A stretch of DNA of 32,642 nucleotides, taken from positions 1 through 32,642 of the forward strand of contig NZ_JAODNK010000101.1 of the NCBI RefSeq assembly GCF_025465275.1. Reading direction: 5' to 3'. The notes below the pieces were generated by a model that was not told where the DNA came from, ran no database searches, and was given only the letters and a program-made list of their open reading frames with translations. This stretch comes from Nocardia sp. GTDB lineage: Bacteria > Actinomycetota > Actinomycetes > Mycobacteriales > Mycobacteriaceae. This document shows, one piece after another, positions 1 through 6,355 of the stretch. Made by a program: the position numbers and the translations under genes. Numbering within the stretch: position 1 is the first letter of the stretch; the number at the start of each line of letters is the position of its first letter.

Positions 1-557
1 ATCGCGATCACCGGGATACCCAACTTGCGGGCCTCGCCGACGGCGATGTGTTCCTTGTTGGTGTCGACGATCCAGACCGCCGACGGCACCTTCGCCATGT
101 CGCGGATACCGCCGAGGCTGCGCTCGAGCTTGTTCTTCTCGCGGGTCAGCATCAAGATTTCTTTCTTGGTGCGGCCCTCAAAGCCACCGGTCTGCTCCAT
201 CGCCTCGAGCTCCTTGAGCCGCTGCAACCGCTTGTGCACGGTGGAGAAGTTGGTGAGCATGCCGCCCAGCCAGCGCTGGTTCACGTAGGGCATCCCGACA
301 CGAGTCGCCTCGGCCGCGATGGACTCCTGCGCCTGCTTCTTGGTGCCGACGAAGAGCACGGTGCCGCCGTGGGCGACAGTCTCCTTGACGAACTCGTAGG
401 CGGTATCGATGTAGGTCAGCGTCTGCTGCAGATCGATGATGTAGATGCCGTTGCGGTCGGTGAAGATGAAACGCTTCATCTTCGGGTTCCAACGACGGGT
501 CTGGTGACCGAAGTGCGCGCCGCTGTCGAGCAGCTGCCTCATTGTTACGACAGGCAT
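1..557 (-). CDS. rpsB: 30S ribosomal protein S2 (3' end outside window)
   Basis: Structural protein of the small ribosomal subunit, which docks last and helps recruit S1 and mRNA. The 185 codons present begin MPVVTMRQLLDSGAHFGHQ and contain the S2 hallmarks RRWNPKMKRFIF, VGTKKQAQ, YVNQRWLGGMLTNF and VDTNKEH near the left edge. The reading frame runs off base 1, so roughly the last third of the family's usual length is missing. ATG at 557 is preferred because a GAAAGGG ribosome binding site lies about 9 bases upstream. The gene would continue towards tsf, its usual partner, outside the window. A leader of about 220 bases separates it from the upstream DUF202 pair. Identification is secure. Confidence 0.97.
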   Translation of the reverse strand, partial: MPVVTMRQLLDSGAHFGHQTRRWNPKMKRFIFTDRNGIYIIDLQQTLTYIDTAYEFVKETVAHGGTVLFVGTKKQAQESIAAEATRVGMPYVNQRWLGGMLTNFSTVHKRLQRLKELEAMEQTGGFEGRTKKEILMLTREKNKLERSLGGIRDMAKVPSAVWIVDTNKEHIAVGEARKLGIPVIA

Positions 558-753
558 GGCTACGTAACCCTTTCAATTGCTGGTTGACACAGAGATCGGC
601 GACCTCTGCCCTGGCGCCCACGGCCGCCGGACCCTCCGCAAAAAAACAGGGGGACCAGCCGACGACCCTCGATGTGGGCGCGCGAAGTCGGTCTGCAGTC
701 AAGCAAACCGCTCGATCAGTTTACGGTGTTGTTATCCGAGACCGAAATCGCCC

Positions 754-778
754 TGCCCGCAGGCTTCTGGCCTGGGCA
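754..778 (-). terminator. Hairpin after the DUF202 pair
   Basis: An imperfect stem, with TGCCC and AGGC arms separated by a two-base bulge and a TTCT loop, lies 3 bases past the stop of the second DUF202 gene. There is no T tract, which is common for actinobacterial terminators. It separates the membrane-protein pair from rpsB. The rest of 558-781 holds the rpsB leader and presumably its promoter, and no further gene. Confidence 0.4.
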
Positions 779-781
779 TAC

Positions 782-1111
782 TCACTTCTGCGTGAGCGCG
801 TATTCGATCGAGAGCACCAGGGCGACGGCTACCACGCCGCCGACCGCTACCGCCACCGCGGCGATGCCGCGATAGCCCTGGCTCCACGCACCCTTGCGAT
901 GCGAATGCAGCACCCGGCCGCGCTGCACGCACACCGCCGTGACCACCAGCAATGCGATAGTCGCCATGAGTGCGGCCACCGACACCGGAGGCCAATCACT
1001 GCTGTACGCGACCTTCAGGAACAGGACCGCGTTCGCCATCGACGAGATTGCCGTTCGCCGCCACGCCAGCGCGGTGCGCTCCGCCGCGAGGCCCGCCTCC
1101 GGGCTGCTCAC
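782..1111 (-). CDS. DUF202 family membrane protein (second of pair)
   Basis: Small integral membrane protein of 109 aa. The N-terminal motif AAERTALAWRRTAIS is the DUF202 signature (ER-x-LAWxRT). It is followed by hydrophobic segments at roughly residues 20-38, 43-63 and 80-105. The start is GTG at 1111, overlapping the upstream gene's TGA as GTGA, so the two are translationally coupled. The family, which includes E. coli YidG/YidH, has no established biochemical function. Paired DUF202 genes are common and may form a heteromeric membrane complex; that is inference. Confidence is high for the family and low for any role. Confidence 0.85.
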   Translation of the reverse strand: MSSPEAGLAAERTALAWRRTAISSMANAVLFLKVAYSSDWPPVSVAALMATIALLVVTAVCVQRGRVLHSHRKGAWSQGYRGIAAVAVAVGGVVAVALVLSIEYALTQK

Positions 1112-1542
1112 GACAGCAGCAGGCCGATGCCGGCGAGTACCGCGATGACCGCGATACCGCCGGCCAGAATGGGCACCATGAGCGTGCGCGGGAGCTTGTC
1201 ACCACGCTGCATGGACTCCTGCACATGCCGCCAGCGGCCGTAGGCGCCGAGCGCGACGACGCCGGCCAGCGCGATGCAACTCATCGCGACCGCGGACCGG
1301 ACACCGTGGTGGCGGAAGGGTTTCACCAGTTCATGAACCGCCACACCACCGGCGAGCAGGCCCAGGGCGGTGCGTATCCAGGCGAGGAAGGTGCGCTCGT
1401 TGGCGAGGGTGAAGCGGTAGTCGAGTTCCTGCTCCTCGGCCTCGATGAGCTCTTCGACCTTCGCTTCGGTCGCGGCGATCTCGCGTTCGACCGCTGCCAT
1501 ATCCGAATCAGCGGTGCTGCCGGACGGCTCGGCGGAGCCCAT
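1108..1542 (-). CDS. DUF202 family membrane protein, YidH-like (first of pair)
   Basis: Protein of 144 aa. Residues about 15-45 are charged and probably helical (VEREIAATEAKVEELIEAEEQ), a likely short cytoplasmic coiled coil. The DUF202 core RFTLANERTFLAWIRTALGL follows, then transmembrane segments near residues 52-72, 82-102 and 120-143. The start at ATG 1542 has a clear GAAGGAG ribosome binding site about 6 bases upstream. It overlaps the next DUF202 gene by 4 bases and is divergent from the M23 peptidase gene across 143 bases, which presumably hold both promoters. Function is unknown in the family. Confidence 0.86.
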   Translation of the reverse strand: MGSAEPSGSTADSDMAAVEREIAATEAKVEELIEAEEQELDYRFTLANERTFLAWIRTALGLLAGGVAVHELVKPFRHHGVRSAVAMSCIALAGVVALGAYGRWRHVQESMQRGDKLPRTLMVPILAGGIAVIAVLAGIGLLLS

Positions 1543-1685
1543 CAGCTTCTCCTTCGTGTGCGGGTGTGCGGCATCGGACAGCTGGTCCGGTCCTTTTCAA
1601 CCACACGGTATTCACAATCGTGCGGGTATCCACAATTCGCATTCACGGTAGCCCGGACGGGTTTGCGGGCGCGCACAGTGAAGGT

Positions 1686-2192
1686 ATGCGCCTGATCGTG
1701 TCGATCGTGCTCGGCTGGCTGGTCCTGCTCGCGCCGCAGTGTTTTGCCGCGCCGGTCGGCGGGTTCGATTGGCCGCTACAGCCGCGACCGGCGGTGGTGC
1801 GGGCGTTCGACAAACCCGAGCGGGACTGGCTGCCGGGGCATCGCGGCGTGGATCTGGGCGGAAGTCCCGGGCAGCAGGTGCTGGCCGCGGGAGACGGGAC
1901 GGTCGCATTTGCCGGGACCGTGGCGGGCAAACCCGTGCTGTCGATCGATCACGCCGGCGGGCTGCGCACCACCTATGAACCGGTGAAGTCGTCACTTCCG
2001 TTGGGGCGCAGAGTAATTCGAGGCATGCAAATCGGCGTGCTGCAATCCGGCCACGACCGCTGCCCGGTCGGCGCGTGCCTGCACTGGGGTCTGCGGCGCG
2101 GGCACGATTACCTCGATCCGCTAGGGCTGGTTCGGCGCGCGCCCATTCGGCTCCAGCCGCTGGTATCGGAATCGCTACGCGGGAGCGGCTGA
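1686..2192 (+). CDS. Exported M23 (LytM-type) peptidase, possibly altered active site
   Basis: Predicted secreted peptidoglycan endopeptidase-type protein of 168 aa. MRLIVSIVLGWLVLLAPQCFA is a signal peptide, with likely cleavage after residue 21. The LytM domain follows: H52 and D56 in GHRGVDLGG give the first two zinc ligands, and CLHWGLRRG (C131-L-H133) is the place of the usual HxH. The first histidine of HxH is therefore a cysteine, so catalysis may be altered or lost. ATG at 1686 is chosen because it directly begins the signal peptide; longer upstream readings add sequence unlike the family. M. tuberculosis has an M23 homologue (Rv2891) at the same place beside rpsB. A DUF1990 gene follows on the same strand. 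Confidence 0.85.
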   Translation: MRLIVSIVLGWLVLLAPQCFAAPVGGFDWPLQPRPAVVRAFDKPERDWLPGHRGVDLGGSPGQQVLAAGDGTVAFAGTVAGKPVLSIDHAGGLRTTYEPVKSSLPLGRRVIRGMQIGVLQSGHDRCPVGACLHWGLRRGHDYLDPLGLVRRAPIRLQPLVSESLRGSG

Positions 2193-2246
2193 GACGAGCC
2201 ACACCGGGCCCGCCTCTATCCGAGGCTGCGGCGGGCCGGTCAGGAT

Positions 2247-2768
2247 GTGGGTATGCCGCAGAATCCCGCCACGGTCCCGTTCACGTATCCCGATGTCGGA
2301 GCCACCCGGGGCGAATTCCCACCGGGGTACCACCACTTCCGGATTCGCCGCCGAATCGGTTCGGGCCGTGCGCTGTTCGAGGAGGCGGGTACCCAGATCC
2401 TGGCGTACCGCATGCAGCGGGGCACCGGCATTTTCGAACAGGCCACCACCCCGAACGCCGAACTCGGCACCGAACTGACCGTCCGCCTCGGCCTCGGCCC
2501 GCTCGGCATCAGCGCACCCTGCCGGGTGGTGTACGTCCTGGACGAACCGAACCGGCGCGGCTTCGCCTACGGCACCCTGCCCGGCCATCCCGAGAGCGGA
2601 GAGGAGCTGTTCGCCGTCGAATACGACCCGGCCGACGAATCGGTCTACGGCATCGTCGCCGCATTCTCCCGGCCCGGCGCCTGGTACACCCGAGTCGGTG
2701 GACCGGTGGTCCGGCTGATCCAGCACTGGTTCGCAGCACGGTACATCGCCACCATTCAGCCGCGCTGA
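2247..2768 (+). CDS. DUF1990 family protein
   Basis: Protein of 173 aa, or 171 if translation starts at ATG 2253, two codons in. Family hallmarks are FTYPDVGATRGEFPPGYHHF near the N-terminus, RRIGSGRALFEEA, and a C-terminal FAVEYDPADESVYGIVAAFSRPGAW followed by VRLIQHWFAARYI. It has no signal peptide or membrane segment, so it is probably cytoplasmic. DUF1990 proteins occur in actinobacteria and plants and have no settled activity. The gene lies 54 bases after the M23 peptidase on the same strand and may share its transcript. The family call is confident and the role is unknown. Confidence 0.82.
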   Translation: MGMPQNPATVPFTYPDVGATRGEFPPGYHHFRIRRRIGSGRALFEEAGTQILAYRMQRGTGIFEQATTPNAELGTELTVRLGLGPLGISAPCRVVYVLDEPNRRGFAYGTLPGHPESGEELFAVEYDPADESVYGIVAAFSRPGAWYTRVGGPVVRLIQHWFAARYIATIQPR

Positions 2769-2981
2769 CAACCTCGAGCGGATCTTCGAGGCACCGGAAT
2801 GTGGCCGACCCGTGCGTATTCCGGGCTACGCCATGGAAGTGACCGGCCAGCGACAGCGAGCTGCCGGGACCTCCGGTGCCGCGCTCGGCGCACCCGCCCG
2901 ATGCCACCAGCGCGAGCAGCAGGTTCGCGGGCTCGATGTGTGCGTGGCCCCGGTGCCGATGTAAGCGGCAGGGCGGCTCGG
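2769..2981. other. Interval between convergent DUF1990 and YqeY genes, no gene assigned
   Basis: These 213 bases separate genes that converge from both strands. I see no strong terminator. A minus-strand reading across about 2860-2960 contains ANLLLALVASGGCAERG, which resembles a lipoprotein signal (lipobox ending at Cys). It lacks a convincing start codon and ribosome binding site and runs antisense into the DUF1990 gene, so I do not call it. Confidence 0.4.
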
Positions 2982-3389
2982 TCAGCCGTTGCCGAGGTGG
3001 GCTGCGAGGGTGGCGGCTTCGGCGCGGAGGGTGGCCGCCCGGTCGGCTCCACCGCTCAGGGATTCGTATTCGGTTGCCGCGGTGAGTCGTTCGTCGATTT
3101 CGGTGTGGACTATCGCTTCGATATCGGACTCGCCGAGTTCGCGGCGGGGGCGCTCGGCGGCGCCCAATCCGACTGCGCTGGTTTCGATTGCGCCTGCGCG
3201 CACTTCCGAGCCGTCGACCGCTTCGGCATTGTCGATCGCGCCGAGGGCGGAGCGCAAAGCTGCGGTCGCGCTTTTGTCGCGCGCTTTCATGGCGATCGGC
3301 AGGGCGGCGCGGAGACGTTCACGCAGGGGTAGTGGGCCTGCTGTTCGTTCGGTCGTCACGATCATCGACGCTACGGTGACGATCCGCAT
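2982..3389 (-). CDS. GatB/YqeY domain-containing protein
   Basis: Protein of 135 aa resembling YqeY, the stand-alone form of the C-terminal domain of the GatB amidotransferase subunit. It has the typical start LRERLRAALPIAMKARDKSATAALRSALGAIDNAEAV, a middle block LGESDIEAIVHTEIDERLTAATEYE, and a short C-terminus ending AATLAAHLGNG. ATG at 3389 has AAAGG about 9 bases upstream; a second Met at 3365 is possible and lies closer to the family's usual start. Length is slightly below the usual 145-150 aa. The gene stands about 100 bases after the viuB-like gene. Precise function is unknown, but binding of tRNA or tRNA-like substrates has been suggested for the family. Confidence 0.8.
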   Translation of the reverse strand: MRIVTVASMIVTTERTAGPLPLRERLRAALPIAMKARDKSATAALRSALGAIDNAEAVDGSEVRAGAIETSAVGLGAAERPRRELGESDIEAIVHTEIDERLTAATEYESLSGGADRAATLRAEAATLAAHLGNG

Positions 3390-3490
3390 GCGTCGACCTT
3401 TCAACGCTGCGCGTCGCGCTGCCGATGCGGCGGACTTTCGCACACCACATCGACTGCGCCGCCGCCCTCGCGACTGCCTGCCGATCGGGG

Positions 3491-4252
3491 CTATATGCCT
3501 GCGGGAGTGGACTTCTCGGTTTCGGCGAGCTCGGACTTCCAGCGGCGGAAACCCTCTTCGGTGCGGCCGCGCCGCCAATAACCGGAGATCGATGCCCACT
3601 CGGCGGTCACACCGTGCTCCTTGCGGACATACGGGCGCAGATCGTGCATGACGGCTTGGGCTTCACCATGGATGAATACCTGGGCCTGGCCGTCGAGCCA
3701 GGACTCGGCACGCACGGCGGCGGCGAGGCGCACTCCCGGTTCCGCGCCCTCACGATGCACCCAGGTGAGGGTCACAGCCTCGGGGTGCACGAAGGCGACT
3801 TCGTCTGCGGGGCCGTCGACCTCTACGAATACGCGGCCGATCGCATCGGCGGGCAGCGCCTCGGAGGCCGCTGCGATGGCGGGCAGCGCGGAGTCGTCGC
3901 CGGCTAGCAGATGCCAGTCGGCGTCCGAGCGGGGTGCGTACGCACCTCCGGGACCGAGCAGGTCGATCGTGTCGCCCGGCTCCGCGGCAGCAGCCCAGGG
4001 ACCTGCGACGCCCTCATCGCCGTGGTACACGAAATCGATGGCGATCTCCTGCGCGGCGGGATCCACCGAGCGCACGGTGTAGGTGCGCATGATGTCGCCG
4101 TCCGCGCCGGGGAAGGCGAGTTTGACGTAGGCGTCGGTGCAGCCGTTGGGCTGGAACGACGCGAAGCCGGGGCCGCCCAGGTGGACACGAATCAGATGAT
4201 CGGTCAGACGGATGGTGTTCTGAACCACAAAAGTTGTGCGCGCGCGAGCCAA
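3491..4252 (-). CDS. viuB: Siderophore-interacting flavoprotein (ViuB/SIP family)
   Basis: Predicted FAD-dependent ferric-siderophore reductase of 253 aa, releasing iron from imported siderophores in the cytoplasm. The N-terminal FAD-binding barrel contains the flavin motif RTYTVRSVD and LLGPGGAYAP. The C-terminal SIP domain ends with VRKEHGV and the family signature ISGYWRRGRTEEGFR. The start is taken as TTG 4252 (LARARTTFVVQNT) because a strong GGAGGTG lies 5 bases upstream. An open frame continues to 4342, but that extension crosses the iron-box-like site and is unlike the family. M. tuberculosis viuB (Rv2895c) sits between xerC and dprA; here the gene lies on the other side of xerC. Probably iron-repressed through IdeR. 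Confidence 0.88.
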   Translation of the reverse strand: MARARTTFVVQNTIRLTDHLIRVHLGGPGFASFQPNGCTDAYVKLAFPGADGDIMRTYTVRSVDPAAQEIAIDFVYHGDEGVAGPWAAAAEPGDTIDLLGPGGAYAPRSDADWHLLAGDDSALPAIAAASEALPADAIGRVFVEVDGPADEVAFVHPEAVTLTWVHREGAEPGVRLAAAVRAESWLDGQAQVFIHGEAQAVMHDLRPYVRKEHGVTAEWASISGYWRRGRTEEGFRRWKSELAETEKSTPAGI

Positions 4253-4268
4253 GGGGGCACCTCCATAA

Positions 4269-4282
4269 TTAGGGTTACCTAA
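4269..4282. promoter_or_regulatory. Iron-box-like IdeR/DtxR site upstream of viuB
   Basis: The plus-strand sequence TTAGGGTTACCTAA matches 13 of 14 positions of TWAGSCTWACCTAA, the last 14 bases of the 19-bp IdeR/DtxR consensus. The remaining five consensus bases are not matched. It lies 17 bases upstream of the TTG start and overlaps the expected promoter and leader. Position and target gene both fit iron-dependent repression. Binding itself is inference. Confidence 0.65.
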
Positions 4283-4338
4283 TAGACCGTAGCATGATTG
4301 TCGATAGCTCGTCGATAGAGTTTTCGATACTGCGTTGA

Positions 4339-5133
4339 TCACGGCAATTCGTCGATAAGTGCCGCCATAGCTGCGGCCAGACCGCCTAGACCCGGTCCGG
4401 GCGGGCCGCCAGGTTCTGTCATGTAGGTATCGCGGCGGATCTCCACCATGAGAGCGGTGACCTGCGGTTCGGTGCCGTAGAACTCCAGTGGGACATAGGT
4501 TCCCGTGAACGGGCTGTTGACACCAACACCACCGAAATCGCCGAAATTCCTCGCAGCCCGAGCAAGCAGGTCCGGGGGCGTGTGGAAGTCGTCCGCGCCC
4601 AAGCAGATCGGCGGACGGATACCGTCGCCGTGCAATTCATACGGCAGCCGGGCGGTGGGATAGGAGTGCACGTCGATGATGACGGCCCGTCCGGTCGCGC
4701 GCAGGCGGTCGGCGACCACTGTCGTCATCGCCCGGGCGTACGGATGGAAGTAGCGGTCGAGGAGGGCGGAGGGATCGAAGTTCTCGGGGCGCAGCGGAGT
4801 TCGATATGTCGTCTGCGTGTAGACCGCGCCCATGCCGACCGCGAGCATTTCCTCCCGCTCGTCCGGAAAGCGTTCGGGATCGACTACCAGGCGGGACAAC
4901 CGGTTCACGAACTGCCAGGGGCGGACGGCCGAGAGCCCGGCGGCCGTTTCGGCGAGCAGTGCGGTGTGCGCGTCCGTGATGTGGTCCAGTTCGCGGGCGA
5001 GCTGCTGATCATCGAGCTGGATTTCGGCACGGACCGGCTGCGGCATGTCCCGCGCGGAGTGCGGGATATGCAGGATCACCGGTGAAACCGCCGCGCCTGG
5101 ACGCAGCTCGACGGAGTCGGGAATTCGCTGCAT
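4339..5133 (-). CDS. N-formylglutamate amidohydrolase family protein
   Basis: Protein of 264 aa in the N-formylglutamate amidohydrolase family, zinc hydrolases that release formate from N-formylglutamate or related N-formyl amino acids. Recognisable blocks are VILHIPHSARDMP near the N-terminus, HITDAHTALLAE, RPWQFVNRLSRLVVDPERF, AVYTQTTYR, and VIIDVHSYPTARLPYE, with likely metal-binding His and Asp in IPHS and DVHS. There is no signal peptide. The ATG at 5133 lies 4 bases after the xerC stop, so the gene is probably co-transcribed with, and possibly translationally coupled to, xerC. No other histidine-degradation genes are nearby, so the hutG role is uncertain and another N-acyl substrate is possible. 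Confidence 0.8.
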   Translation of the reverse strand: MQRIPDSVELRPGAAVSPVILHIPHSARDMPQPVRAEIQLDDQQLARELDHITDAHTALLAETAAGLSAVRPWQFVNRLSRLVVDPERFPDEREEMLAVGMGAVYTQTTYRTPLRPENFDPSALLDRYFHPYARAMTTVVADRLRATGRAVIIDVHSYPTARLPYELHGDGIRPPICLGADDFHTPPDLLARAARNFGDFGGVGVNSPFTGTYVPLEFYGTEPQVTALMVEIRRDTYMTEPGGPPGPGLGGLAAAMAALIDELP

Positions 5134-5137
5134 GAGG

Positions 5138-6061
5138 TCAGGCGCGGGGGTGGGCTTGATCGTGGACCTTCTTCAGCCGATCTATGGAGACGTGCGTGTA
5201 GAGCTGGGTGGTGGCCATGCTGGCATGACCCAGAATCTCCTGCACCACACGCAGATCCGCGCCGCCCTCCAACAGGTGGGTGGCAGCGGTATGCCGGAAA
5301 CCGTGCGGCCCCATATCGGGTGCGCCGGGAATGGCGGAAACCACTTCGTGCACAACGGTCCTGGCCTGCCGCTGATCCAGTCGGCCGCCCCGGCGGCCGA
5401 GCAGCAGCGCCCGGCCGGATGTCGGACTCGCGAAGGCGGCACGACCGTGCCGGAGCCAGGCGTCCAGCGCCTTGTCTGCCGGTCCGCCGAACGGCACCGC
5501 CCGCTCCTTGTTGCCCTTGCCGAGCACGCGCACCAGCCGCCGCTCGCGATCCACATCCTCGATATCCAGCCCGCACAGCTCACTGACCCGAATCCCGGTC
5601 GCGTACAACATCTCCACGATCAGCCGATCGCGCAATGCCATCGGGTCATGCTGTGCCGCACCGGATTCCGCGGCATCCATGGCAGCCCGCGCCTGTTCCT
5701 GACCCAGCACCGCGGGCAGCACCCGATGCGCCCGTGCCGATCCCAGCCGTGGCCCCGGATCCACCCCCAGTCGCCCCGTATGCGCCAACCAGGCGGTGAA
5801 GGTGCGCGCCGCGGAGGTGCGGCGCGCCATCGTGGTCCGCGCCGCCCCGGCCGCCGCCTGCTGCGCCAGCCAGGACCGCAACAATGCCAAATCCACCTCG
5901 CCGACACCGGAATCCGCCGCCCGCCCCAGCAAATGCTCCAATAGCGACCGCGCATCCCCCACGTATGCCCGCACCGTGTGCTCCGACCGATTCCGCCCCA
6001 GGCGCAAATGCCGCCCGTACTCGGCCAGCAGCGCCTCCAGATCTTCGGGCAATCCACTCAT
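5138..6061 (-). CDS. xerC: Tyrosine recombinase XerC
   Basis: Site-specific recombinase of 307 aa that with XerD resolves chromosome dimers at dif. The N-terminal SAM-like core-binding domain includes EYGRHLRLGRNRSEHTVRAYVGDARSLLEHL. The catalytic domain has the first Arg in YATGIRVSELCGL, the Lys in LGKGNKERAVPFG, the box HGFRHTAATHLLEGGADLR (HxxR), the His in LGHASMATTQLYTHVS and the nucleophilic Tyr in that last motif. The ATG at 6061 gives the family's length; an open frame continuing to 6340 encodes Gly/Cys-rich sequence unlike XerC. Position matches the M. tuberculosis locus (Rv2894c). It is a housekeeping recombinase, not a phage integrase. Confidence 0.95.
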   Translation of the reverse strand: MSGLPEDLEALLAEYGRHLRLGRNRSEHTVRAYVGDARSLLEHLLGRAADSGVGEVDLALLRSWLAQQAAAGAARTTMARRTSAARTFTAWLAHTGRLGVDPGPRLGSARAHRVLPAVLGQEQARAAMDAAESGAAQHDPMALRDRLIVEMLYATGIRVSELCGLDIEDVDRERRLVRVLGKGNKERAVPFGGPADKALDAWLRHGRAAFASPTSGRALLLGRRGGRLDQRQARTVVHEVVSAIPGAPDMGPHGFRHTAATHLLEGGADLRVVQEILGHASMATTQLYTHVSIDRLKKVHDQAHPRA

Positions 6062-6355
6062 GCCCCCACGGTCACCGCCCCTCCCCCGCAAAGCAAGCCC
6101 CCGCGCCGCCGACTGCCGACCTCCGCAGAGGTCACAACAACCTTCCCCGCACAGAATCCCCCCCATTCCGGCCGGTGCACTCTGCTCCGACATAGCTGCC
6201 ACCACCGCCACAACTCGAAACTCAGTGGAGTCCAGCCATAAGACCGGCACAGACGAGCCAGTGCCACCAGTGCCACCAGTGCCACCAGTGCGAGGCTTCC
6301 GCGCGCATGGAACCGGGCCGTCGTTCACCGGCGGGGCCACGGCTGCCGTATCGAA
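6062..6355. other. Gap between dprA and xerC
   Basis: This interval of 294 bases separates two minus-strand genes that often lie closer together. It contains a small GACCTC/GAGGTC hairpin with a CGCA loop at 6118-6133 in the xerC leader and a short tandem repeat at 6258-6291. The open frame reading through it from xerC looks non-coding. I see no RNA gene. Confidence 0.5.
6258..6291. repeat. 9-bp tandem repeat, about 3.8 copies
   Basis: The unit CCAGTGCCA is repeated in perfect head-to-tail copies between dprA and xerC. Being a multiple of three in a non-coding gap, it may vary in copy number between strains. No known protein binding site is recognised in it. Confidence 0.85.

Noticed and set aside
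620..652. Terminator with an A7 run upstream of rpsB
   Set aside because: The flanking arms (GGACCC and GGGGACC) pair only with mismatches, and the position is inside the rpsB leader.
2860..2960. Lipoprotein gene or remnant on the minus strand (ANLLLALVASGGCAERG)
   Set aside because: No credible start or ribosome binding site was found, and the frame runs antisense into the DUF1990 gene. A conserved homologue in relatives would be needed to revive it.
5138..6061. Phage integrase marking an integrated element
   Set aside because: Sequence and neighbourhood match chromosomal XerC; no phage or attachment-site features are present.
5138..6340. 400-aa version of XerC starting at 6340
   Set aside because: The extra 93 residues are Gly/Cys-rich, include the 9-bp DNA repeat and do not resemble the XerC family.
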